From contig JAHLMK010000036.1 of the NCBI GenBank assembly GCA_019915135.1, positions 62,001-126,000 of the forward strand: 64,000 bases of DNA. Direction: 5' to 3'. This DNA comes from Strobilurus pachycystidiatus. Its lineage: Eukaryota; Basidiomycota; Agaricomycetes; Agaricales; Physalacriaceae. The position numbers and the translations under genes are program-made. Under the pieces are notes generated by a model. The model was not told the DNA's origin. It did not search any database and was given only the letters and a program-made list of their open reading frames with translations. Shown one piece after another: positions 10,805 to 20,630 of the stretch. The first letter of the stretch is position 1, and the number at the start of each line of letters is the position of its first letter.

Positions 10805-11560
10805 TCAAAAGTGCTCGAAGTAAGACGAGTAGTGGATATAGACACTAGGTAAAGAACAACATAACCGGTGTGAACATATGTGAACCTTTTCGCCGGGGCC
10901 AAGTCTGACAGTCTTCATCATCTCTTCTACGCGCGCAGCGGCTTTCCCAATGTCCGCAAATTTTTCCACTTGATAGGCAACATTTCTATGTGCGGTGTTC
11001 ATCCGTATGACTCGGAGTAGGCGCCGATCGAGCATCAGTATGTTGCAAAGTCGCGCTTCAGTACGTTGCAACATTGTCGCGGTGAGGAAGAAGATAGGTG
11101 CACCCAGCGCGGTGAGGTAATGGAAATATTCAAATGTCTTCCGATACCCCAATACACAAATCTCGTGGGCCTTGTCGAGAACTATGGCATGCAAGGCAGA
11201 GCCCAGGCACCGTATGTACTCCTTGAAGTCGGGACTGTTGACGTGATGCGCAGATACGATCATTAGAAAGCAATTGGGGGGAGGGAGGTTGTTCAGGCGG
11301 TCATCCCAACATGCCGCAACAATCCCAGGCACTTCCTTCACTCGACAATACAAGTCCTGCATGGAGGAAATCATGGGGGTGACGGCAACAATTGTCTTAG
11401 TCCCATTGAGTATGGCGGCCGCAAGAATGACTGCCGTCTTTCCGCCGCCTGTGGGGCTGACGAACAAAGTATAGCCCGGTTGGCCGTTGGAGAGAAGTTG
11501 AAGAGCCTCTGCTTGCTAAGGTGACTTGAACGCCAGCTGTGGAATGTGCAGGTGTAGGCG
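10805..11560 (-). pseudogene. RecQ-like DEAD/DEAH helicase relic
   Basis: The minus frame reads LHIPQLAFKSP, a TAG stop at 11516-11518, then QAEALQLLSNGQPGYTLFVS. The stop replaces a glutamine expected in the Q-motif-like element (SPQQAEAL). Motif I is SPTGGGKTAV, motif Ia-like TIVAVTPMISSMQDL, motif II AIVLDKAHEI and motif III FFLTATML. Motif II has DKAH where DEAH is expected; the glutamate needed for ATP hydrolysis is replaced by lysine. The frame ends at 10805 after about 220 residues without motifs IV-VI, so the second RecA lobe is missing or decayed. Similar RecQ-type helicases are very numerous in mushroom genomes. A further minus-strand segment (11563-11950: AWVSSESTDIVSGIATDELL and IQNATEDLQEQITKSVGAES) may be its N-terminal exons, split by repeat copy B. 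Confidence 0.8.
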
Positions 11561-11562
11561 CT

Positions 11563-11869
11563 TCATGGATTGAATGAGTCTGGGATGTACAACAACGGGG
11601 GGAAGGAGTTGGGAACAGCAGGAAGGCCGGTGCGGTCGCGTAGCTGGTTGGATATGGCTTCAGCTGCCAGCCGCGACTCAGCACCAACTGACTTGGTTAT
11701 TTGCTCCTGCAGATCCTCGGTTGCATTCTGAATCTCTTTTCGTACAACGGGCCCAAGGTCCAATTTGAAGGACCCCGGCGTGGACGGTCCAGTCTACGGC
11801 GGTAAGAAATAGCAGCTCGTCCGTTGCAATGCCACTTACGATGTCTGTCGACTCGCTACTGACCCAAGC
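11563..11869 (-). pseudogene. Probable N-terminal exon(s) of the helicase relic
   Basis: Frames on the minus strand encode AWVSSESTDIVSGIATDELL and LFLTAVDWTVHAGVLQIG, and in another frame KEIQNATEDLQEQITKSVGA followed by AAEAISNQLRDRTGLPAVP. The second looks like a coiled coil before the helicase core. The frame at the left edge of repeat copy B (starting GCT TGG GTC) can be joined to sequence on the far side (13058 onward) without the repeat. Assignment to the helicase gene is inferred from orientation and adjacency only. Confidence 0.4.
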
Positions 11870-13057
11870 TCGAAGTAAAAGCGGATTCCAAGGGTAGGGA
11901 GCGTTTTCAGAGGCCTCTGCACCTCTCACACACTCTCTCATACTGTCTGAGCTCACTCAGTACAGTCTGGCACTGAGCAGCAGTGTTCTCATTGTGGTAT
12001 CTCAACTTTCCCCAAATGAGCTCAAAATCATTTGGCAGTAAATCGCAAATCACAAGACATCGGTCATAGCTACCATGTTGCTGATTGCATTGTCATGTCT
12101 CTCATGATGTCCCGGACCCATCCTATGGGTTTGGACATGTCACACCATTATGCCCATGTGTGGTATCAACTTTTCTCCAAATAAGCTCAAATGCATTTGC
12201 GAGTAATTTCCATTTTTGGAGATGTAGCCTCATGCTACTGACTTCCTTTCTTGACCTACTAGCCTCAAGGCTATCTCCCCTACTTAGGGATGCTATTTCC
12301 GATCACAGGAGCTGTCAATCATGACAGCATCTGTCAATCATTTCCAGAAGATCACTTCTGATGCCATGTGTTAAGTTACCCATATCTCAGCCATGTGACA
12401 TGGAATAACTTCGCACTTTCCCAGGATCAATCTGTCATCATCTGGCCTAGGCCCAGTGCTGTCTGTCAGCTGATGCTGGGTTTAGGGTGCCCCAGAGTTG
12501 CGAGTTTGATCCCCACTGTGTTGCAGCTTGCTTCCTGCCTTCATCTTTGCATTTTGGCTCTGCAAGGTTTGCACACAGTGTCCCTCCAGTTCTGCTCACA
12601 GGAACTGATGCTCCTCTCACCAGTGTACGCTTTGGACAGTCTCTAGCCCTCCCTGCTGTCTGCTACAGCTAGATCTAACTCGATCTTTCACTGCTGTCTA
12701 TTGTCACTGGTATGCTTATCCAACTTGATTTCGAGTTGATGCCTTATCCTGTGCACAGTGTCCAATCCCTGCCTGCTCCCACGCTTCCTGATAGCGTCGC
12801 ACTTGGGATTCTGTGCACAAGTGTGTCCCCAGTCCACTCTCCATAGGCTACAAGCTCAATTTCGCTTCTGTGCTCAGTTTAGCTTGCTCTGCCTTTGTTT
12901 CTGCTTCCCCACCCTCCACTCCCTGTAATTGTATCTAGTTTCTTGTATGTACTTGTATTAGTTCAATGTAGTACATAGCCAGTCACAATCCGCGTAATTT
13001 ATAGGCCCTTGGGCCCGTTTTAGCCTAACTTCATCGGTGTGAACCTTTAAGCATTGG
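11870..13057 (+). mobile_element. Non-coding YR-derived repeat, copy B (1188 bp)
   Basis: A full-length copy runs from TCGAAGTAAAAGCGG to AAGCATTGG. It closely matches copies C (16094-17271) and D (27547-28695) across its length and copy A over 396 bp. It has no long open frame and no terminal inverted repeats, and the flanks (...CCCAAGC | CCCATGAAG...) show no target duplication. Its last 84 bp equal the block after the recombinase gene at 8533-8616, so I interpret the family as a non-autonomous derivative moved by the Ngaro-like recombinase. Confidence 0.85.
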
Positions 13058-13143
13058 CCCATGAAGGGTTACAGTGAGATGGTTCAGTGCCAGTAACGAT
13101 CAATGTATACACAATACATGACCACCTAAACAAAGGTCTAGTG

Positions 13144-14710
13144 CTAGATTAAGGGTTCGGTGCCCTGCCCATCCTCGCATTCTGCCTGGAGTCTCTTCAG
13201 TGGAGGTTGATTAATGTCCTCGGTATCAACCTCATTGCTGTCTACAACACTGTGTTGGCGTTTGAGGGGATGCAATGCCGTTGACGAGGAGGCGGCGTGT
13301 TCCGATGTCGACGCAACGGGTGGTGTGGGTGCGGGCGTGACTGCTTCAAGGGCGGATGACAAGGGATTTGCCGCCTGACCTTCTGCGACACCAGCACCGG
13401 AAAGTGCACTGGACAGACGATGGGGTGTGTCTTGTCCGCCGGTGGACAGGCGTCGTCTCTTGCGGGGCCGCATGTCGTCCCCCTGGATGTCGGATTGTTC
13501 CTCATGCCCTGGTTTGCGCGGCGACGGCAAATCCGATGGCAAGCTACCTTTGCCACGAGAGGGCTCCTCGGAGCAATCCCTGCTACGACGCACCCCGCAG
13601 CTATTGCCTGTTGGTGCGACATCCGCCTCCAAGTCAGCCACTGACTTGCTACGCGCGCGTGGTTCAACTTGATGTCCGTTGTCGTAGTCAATCTCCTTGC
13701 TTTTGGAGGGTTGATGATGGGTTTCCGCCGGTTGTACGTGGACGGAGGAAGGAGAAGCGGAATCGAGATGTGGCAAATCGCCGGACGCAGCTTCCCCAAT
13801 GCCGGTCTGTGGCTCCTCATTGACTTCTACGCATGCATGCTTGTCTTGTGGCAGTTCTCCTGCTGGGGGTTCTTCCCGACTACCATCTAGCCCTCCCGCC
13901 TCGTCTCGTAGCACATGACTGGCCGGACTTTCATCATCTTGGGACTCTGGTGCTCCCTCCTGTTCATCGCGACCCACGTCATTCTGTGGTGTGCCGTTGG
14001 GCGTGGGTGATGTGTCACGCTCTTTCTGCCTGGGCTCACAATTGAGCTCATTGTCGGCGGCGGGTTCTTGTTGAGAAGCGTCTGGTTGTGCCTGCTCTGC
14101 GACCTCATCGCGTGATGCACCGTCGAGCGCGGATGTCTCTTCCTCAACCTCTCCGACCTCCACCTCCACTGCTTCTGTGTCATCACCTGCTGTCACCTTA
14201 GCTGCGGGCGGGGTTTCTTGTTGCCGTGCGTTGCACTATGCCTCCTCTTCATTGCCATCAACTTTGTCTCGTGGGGCGTCGTGGGGCGCAGGTTGTGGCA
14301 GCAAAGCGTCTTGCTTTTCCTCCTCCACGTCGCCCTCCTCCTCCTCGCCATCAACCTCATCTTTTGGTGGGTTATTGGGTGCGGGTCCTTCTGCGTCTGA
14401 GTCTGAGTCTTCTACCAGCTCAAAGTTGTCCACCTCCTCGCCTGGGTCTGACTCTTCCTTTGACTCAATGTCAGCCGAATCCACTGCGGCTGTGTCCTCA
14501 TCTTCCTGGACTTCCACTGAGCCATGCGACCGTTTGGTACGAGGGGGAGCACGAGGAGGTGATGGCGGAAAGAATCCATCTGTAAAATGGGGCGTGCGCC
14601 GTGGCTCTGGCCTAGACAGACTCCTCTTCTTGGACTGCGGCTTTGCCTTGAGCGGATTGCTACGCTTTGCCGGCTTGTGAGGCTTTGGCGGAATCTGTGT
14701 GTTTGTTTGA
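13144..14710 (-). other. Acidic low-complexity C-terminal tail of the long unknown gene
   Basis: After a 50-nt intron (about 14698-14747) the protein continues as IPPKPHKPAKRSNPLKAKPQ, then a run rich in Glu, Asp, Ser and Pro. At 14236-14238 a TAG interrupts the frame, but the same frame continues at once as CNARQQETPPAAKVTAGDD for another 360 residues with the same composition, including RPRKRRRLS, a likely nuclear localisation signal. This looks like one tail with a single nonsense change, not two genes. Confidence 0.6.
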
Positions 14711-15884
14711 TGAGACATGTATGAAAAATGGAAAGACAACGCACGAGTGTCCTCAGGTCCAGTGCGAGTTCTTCCAAGAATTTTCCCGGTGCGCCAACGA
14801 CTATGATCTCTGCATCGGAATCGTCCATCTCCGGTGCGTCATCCGGCTCTTCTTCGGAGTCTGGCTTACCCTCATCGCCGGCGTTGGTACGTCCGTGGCT
14901 TCCCTCCTGCTTGACCCGGGGGAAGACTGACCCATTGTAGCGAGGGAAAAGATATTCATCATTGGGGACATGAGGGGGGAGAGCGGAAAGGGGAATGTCC
15001 TGAAGTCCAAAGGCGGGCACAACGTTGAGCTCCCAGCCCTGTGTGAATGTGGTGAGGAGGGAGGGCCTTTGGTTGTAAGGCAGGGTCACCCATTGGCTTT
15101 GCCTTGGTCCCGAAGGTCTTGTACTTTTGCCCGGACAGGGCGAGGACGTGATACAGCTTGTAGATATACTCAAAGACCAGATTGGACAATGAATCTCCCA
15201 GGTCTGGAGAGAAGGAAGCGTCGGCGACCAGTACGGTGTCATAAGCAAGTTTGTGCTTCATGAGGAAGTCGGTTAACAGTTGAACGGCCACGGAGACCTC
15301 AACTTTGACCACGTTGTAATCATCTGGTCTGAGGATCATTTGCGCCAACACAATGACTAACCACAGGCGTATGATCTCCATAAATTTGTGGTAGCAAGAG
15401 GGACGGGGTGAGTTTGCGTCCCGGCCTTCTAGAGAATGTCAGAATGTTTGAGGTACAGATTGTTAACGTGCTTACGGGGAACCTGGATCCAGGATATGAG
15501 GAAGCGGGCATATAGAGCCCAAGCCTCAACGTGGCTCATGTTGGTGATGCTCGTATTCAAGACGTACGTCAGGATAAGCCCGACGAGTGCATCTGGCATG
15601 ATAGCCCTGTTGAGGTAGTGGGCTCCACGCATGGCCGTGTCTTGGAGGTTCAGAGTCGAATGAGCGACCATAGGTTGCATAACCCTGACTTTGTGAGTTG
15701 TGGACCATTACTGGGACGACAAGTACTTACAGATAGTTGCCTGCCTGCATAAGGACAGCGACCTTGTATTGTATGTTGGCTATGCTGCCGCGAGTCGTCT
15801 CGTCCTGGGCAAAATACTTGATGAACTTGAACACCTCCTGGGTGAAAAAGCGGTAACTTTCCGTCGCCCAGAGTTTGTAACCTT

Positions 15885-15937
15885 CAACCATCATTATGAT
15901 GGTGCCGACTTTCAATCATCATTATGATGGTGCCGAG
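15885..15937. repeat. Short tandem duplication in the long unknown gene
   Basis: A unit of about 26 bp containing TCATTATGATGGTGCCGA is present twice in direct orientation. It puts extra codons into the minus-strand frame right before the segment beginning VEGYKLWATESYRFF and disturbs that frame. Confidence 0.7.
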
Positions 15938-16093
15938 ACCGTGCGCATTGAAGTGCGTGATGCTGTCTGTGCCTTCGGCTCCAGCTAGATGCCAGTAGCA
16001 CCAGTCGAACGGCGATTGCACCGGGGCTCCCGTAAACTAGTGATCTGTCACGCTCATGACACTCAAAATTTTGTCAAGTACCCTGAAGAATGC

Positions 16094-17271
16094 TCAAAGT
16101 AAAAGCGGATTCCAAGGGTAGGGAGCGTTTTCAGAGGCCTCTGCACTTCTCACACACTCTCTCATACTGTCTGAGATCACTCAGTACAGCCTGGCACTGA
16201 GCAGCATTGTTTTCATTGTGGTATCTCAACTTTCTCCAAATGAGCTCAAAATCATTTGGAAGTAAATTGCAAATCACAAGACATCGGTCATAGCTACCAC
16301 GTTGAGGTTTGCACTCTCATATGTCCCGGACCCATCCTATGAATCTGGACATGTCACACCTTCATGCCCATGTGTGGTATCAACTTTTCTCCAAATGAGC
16401 TCAAATGCATTTGCGAGTAATTTCCATTTTTGGAGATGTAGCCTCATGCTACTGACTTCCTTTCTTGACCTACTAGCCTCAAGGCTATCTCCACTACTTA
16501 GGGATGCTATCTCCAATCACAGGAGCTGTCAATCATGACAGCATCTGTCAATCATTTCCAGAAGATCACTTCTGATGCCATGTGTTAAGTTACCCATATC
16601 TCAGCCATGTGACATGGAATAACTTTGCACTTTCCTAGAATCAATCTGTCATCATCTGGCCTAGGCCCAGTGCTGTCTGTCAGCTGATGCTGGGTCTAGG
16701 GCGCCCCAGAGTTGCGAGTTTGATCCCCACCGTGTTGCAGCTTGCTTTCTGCCTCCATCTTCGCATTTTGGCTCTGCAAGGTTTGCACACAGTGTCCCTC
16801 CAGTTCTGCTCACAGGAACTGATGCTCCTTTCACCAGTGTACGCTTTGGACAGTCTCTGGCCCTCCCTGCTGTCTGTTACAGCTAGATTTAACTCGATCT
16901 TTCACTGCTGTCCATTGTCACTGGTATGCTTATCCAACTTGATTTTGAGTTGATGCCTTATCTTGTGCACAGTGTCCAATCCCTGCCTGCTCTCACGCTT
17001 CCTGATAGCGTCGCACTTGGGATTCTGTGCACAGGTGTGTCCCCAGTCCACTCTTCATAGGCTACAAGCTCAATTTCGCTTCTGTGCTCAGTTTAGCTTG
17101 CTCTGCCTTTGTTTCTGCTTCCCCACCCTCCACTCCCTGTAACTGTATCTAGTTTCTTGTATGTACTTGTATTAGTTCAATGTAGTACATAGCCAGTCAC
17201 GATCCGCGTAATTTATAGGCCCTTGGGCCCGTTTTAGCCTAACTTTATCAGTGTGAACCTTTAAGCATTGG
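16094..17271 (+). mobile_element. Non-coding YR-derived repeat, copy C (1178 bp), inserted in a gene
   Basis: This full-length copy of the family has the same ends as copy B (left end one base different: TCAAAGTAAAAGCGG). Removing exactly this interval joins ...GAAGAATGC to TTGAAAAAGG and restores an uninterrupted minus-strand frame, NDLFQAFFRVLDKILSV. Nothing is duplicated or lost at the site. Insertion without target duplication is how tyrosine recombinases integrate, unlike DDE transposases or retroviral integrases. The repeat itself encodes nothing. Confidence 0.9.
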
Positions 17272-20200
17272 TTGAAAAAGGTCGTTTGAAAAGTGTAAAC
17301 ATCTGTACCACAAATAATTGGGTAGGAATTCCTCGTCATGATAGACCTCGGCGGGTTGCATGATGTCTATGCAATTCAAGAATAAGCCATCAGCGCCCAG
17401 ATCTAGTTTGTGTAGGACGGCTCGCAGCGTCATACAAAGGTGGTAGTGTGGTTTGTTCAAGTCCTTAAACAATAGCAGTTTCTCTAGATTATTGTTGGCG
17501 CGGGGAATAAAACAAACTTAGGACATATGCGTGGCATCCCTTTCATCCTTGTCCATGTTGACCCACTCGTCAAATAATGCGGCTGTCAGAGGCTGTGGCG
17601 GCCGCTTGCGATGGCGGTCTATAAGGAAAGTGAGTGTGTTCTGGTCCAAACATACACTCTGTATCCTAACCAGCAGAGGTAAATCGAGCCATTGAACTAT
17701 CCAGTATGCGGCGACTAAGCCTCATTCAGGTTTTTGGCGGCCCACAAATCTAAAGAACCGGGCCAAAAGTAAGTCGCCCTGACGGTATGTGTTAGTTGCA
17801 TTCCAGCCCAGGTTGGAACACATACAAGACCACAAAGATACCAGAAGGAGAGCTTGTTGGGGCTTGAGGTCCTCCAATCCCAGAGTGTAAGTGACAGCCT
17901 TATGTCACTTTGCTGCAGAAGCCGTTAGCAAAGTATGTAGTGAGAGATTGAGTGCCTATACCTTCCGGTGAACATCTCTGCCGACAAAGGGAGAGGGGGC
18001 CAGAGTACGCTGTGGGGGGACCACAGGTGTAGGATAGCGCACAATCGCCTTCTTGGGCATTAACGCCTCGTTGACTCCAGCAAGTGCAAAAGCTTGCCAA
18101 AAATTTGCAGCGCAACTCCGCTCGTAGAGCGTCATGTCAGCTAGCTTTACTGGCACAGGGGGAGGTGCGGGTTCCACAGCGACAATATGAGAACCCTGAG
18201 CCTCTTGTACGTCGAGCTCAGGCACGCCAGTCTCCTTCTCGATAGCTTTCTGCGCGACTGCCTTGCTGCTGGTGGCTTTTGTCGCTTCCTCCTGTTCTTC
18301 CGCCTTCCTTCCTTCGACTTTTTCCCTGTCACCTTCTTCCCTTGCTCCTGCTTTCCTTTTCCCTTTTTCTCTTCCGCCTTTTTCCCTTTTCCCTTCTTCC
18401 CTTTTCCCTTCTTGCCTTGTACACCCCCCTCCCCGTCAGTACTCGCATCGGACACTACCAAGTTGGTTGAGGGTGAAGCCAAAGTTTTGTCATGGATGCG
18501 GGTGGAATACCGTCGTGCAGGGCTTTCTGACAATACATTCAACTCCGGAACGGGTGGGAAGGCGGCTGGTAGAGCGGATCCGGCGGCAGGTTGCGGGTCG
18601 GAGCCACTGGCGGGAGGCTGATCAGCTTCGTCTGCAGCGGGCTGATCGGATTCGTCGGCGGGAGGGAGATCTGCTTCGTCAGCCAGAGGGATATTTCCTA
18701 CGTCGGCGGGAGGGACGGCAGGGTTGGAGGGGGAGGCTGGCACCGTTACTTCTTCCAGGGCCAGGCGTTTGAGGTCATTGACCCATTGTACGTGTGGGGG
18801 GCGCTCCGACGCGACAATCTTCTCCAACTTCCTCGCGAGCGTCATGAGCGAAGTCGCCACGCCGGCGCCTGCGAATGCAACATTGAAGACTGCCTGAAAA
18901 CACGCCCGCTCTGCGTCGTCAAGGGGAGCCGGCATTGTATTCCTTAGCTGCTGCAGCCGATCCCAGAGCTGGTTTTAGGAGTGAGTAAGGACTGTCACCG
19001 GGTAGGAAGAAGTTTGCTACATGTAGCGAGTTGATGGGGCTAAGAGTGTTCTTCCCAAGCTTTTTGACTACCAGGTACATTGGCGTGATGGACAGAAACA
19101 TGCCAAATTTTGAGGGGTCGACCTTCTCGAGATCCAGGAGTGGCTTCAGGAACTCTTCTTTGAACCTATGGAGGATGAGACGTGAAGAGCGTCTCCGAGA
19201 TTAGTTTGCGCACCCTTGCTTGACGCGTTCTTCCAAAGGGTGCTGCAAGGTTCGATAAGAATAGCGCATACACAATGAGGCAGATGGAGACTTACGACCA
19301 GGTTGCAAAATTGGTCGGCAAAATAGGCAAGGCGGGCCATATAGTTGGCACCAGCGAGGGTGTCGTGGGCCAATTCAAAGCCTTGTTTTATGGCCGACCT
19401 GCCGTCCGCCGGGTGGTTTGTTGTGATGGTTTGACGTTCCAGTGCTTTACGCACCGCGGTCATGGAGGAACGGAAGGCTTGTGAGGTTTGGGCAAGGTCT
19501 CCAAATAGCTTGAATATGTGGTCGGCGGCATTGATAAGTGTCGTATTGGACAATCGTGAACCTGATAAAGATACAACTACATGGTTTTTTCGAAGAACGT
19601 GCATATTGATGTGGTTTAACGCGTGCAATCGCCAGGTGTAGCTCCTGCAGGCTTGGGCAAAGGGGTTGCGGGAACTTTGGGGTGCGATGTCGTGGATAGA
19701 CATCGGGAGGGAGTCAGAATCAAAGCGGCCAAGTGACCCTGCCGCTGCTGCAACAGAGGCGACACATGCCTAAAGAACGCGTAAGGGCATCAAACGGAGG
19801 AGCAGCGCAAAAGGAGTGACCGTGTGTAATTCTTTGCCATTTGGAGTCACCTTAGCATCTGATTCGGTCTCCTGCGAGGATTGTTCTGTGTTGTCTTCAA
19901 TGGCGCAGGGCCCCAACGAGCGACCGAGGAACGTTGCGCTTCTAAAGATGGTGTGCTGTATATAATCTCCCAGGGCGGGAATGTCCGTCTCCAAGCCGTT
20001 GTTGTTGGCTGGGTCGCTCATGACCAAGGTGAGATAGGCGTAGGGTGTGCCTGCAGAGCGTCAGATGAGAATGACATGGCGACGGGGACTCAACCTACGT
20101 GAAGACCTAAGTTTGCGCGCAGAATTGGCGCGGCCAAGAGCGATTGTATGCGTAGAATTTGACTGAGTATCCGTAAAACAGATTCCTCAGGTCAAACTCC

Positions 20201-20337
20201 TGCAAAAAATACGTGTCGTAGGCGATCCGCGACAGAGAACTCACAGGACACGATCTGAGACGATGGTGGTGGTAGGGTTCAGAGTGCAAAAGGGGCTTGG
20301 ACCCAAGTATGGGAAAGCTGCGGAATTGGCCGAACAT

Positions 20338-20630
20338 TGTAGCTCAGCAGAGATATCACGTGCATTGATAACTTAGTGCAAAATTATGCTCTGGTGTATA
20401 TTTTATCATGGCTATGTCTGCATTGAGCATACCAGCGACATTTATAGGCTGACTCATTATCTAAGATTGTGCTTGTCCACTCAGTGTGTCATTCATGACA
20501 CAGATAGAACTTGCACTCAAAATGACTCAAAACCAAAGAGACTTAAACCGGTGATATTTTATTCATACAGCAAGCTGAATGGATAAAATACAATATAACA
20601 AAGCGATTTTAGCGGCGGGACACGTTCCGA
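20338..20630. other. Spacer between two unknown genes
   Basis: This 293-bp AT-rich gap lies downstream of the 20631-23494 gene and upstream of the 20337 start of the long gene. It probably holds the terminator of one and the promoter of the other. No motif was assigned. Confidence 0.3.

Larger units (their letters stand above)
13144..20337 (-). pseudogene. Very long multi-exon unknown gene, interrupted by repeat copy C
   Basis: Read from 20337 leftward, collinear coding segments run for over 5 kb: MFGQFRSFPILGSKPLLHSE (20337), TPYAYLTLVMSDPANNNGLE (about 20045), LPMSIHDIAPQSSRNPFAQA (19700), ANYMARLAYFADQFCNLV (19330), FGMFLSITPMYLVVKKLGKN (19100), MPAPLDDAERACFQAVFNVA (18935), a Lys/Glu-rich linker, YERSCAANFWQAFALAGVNE (18130) and LNKPHYHLCMTLRAVLHKLD (17460). 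After repeat copy C the frame resumes with AFFRVLDKILSVMSV (16093), YKLWATESYRFFTQEVFKFI and LAQMILRPDDYNVVKVEVSV, and ends in a long acidic Glu/Asp/Pro/Ser tail (stop 13144-13146). Introns with good ends separate many segments. Breaks include an in-frame TAG at 14236-14238, another near 16035 and frame shifts near 15110 and 18250. I know this only as a multi-copy agaricomycete family. Function unknown; it may be two adjacent genes. Confidence 0.55.

Noticed and set aside
12085..12324. Short conserved open frames in repeats B, C and D as a small gene
   Set aside because: The frame is conserved only because the DNA is; starts and stops differ between copies and the peptide resembles nothing known.
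14218..14400. Hydrophobic plus-strand frames at 13.8-14.4 kb as membrane proteins
   Set aside because: They are the complement of the Glu/Asp-rich minus-strand tail, which always yields Leu/Phe/Ser-rich shadows.
18187..18772. Plus-strand phenylalanine/proline-rich frames
   Set aside because: Complement of the Lys/Glu-rich linker of the minus-strand gene.
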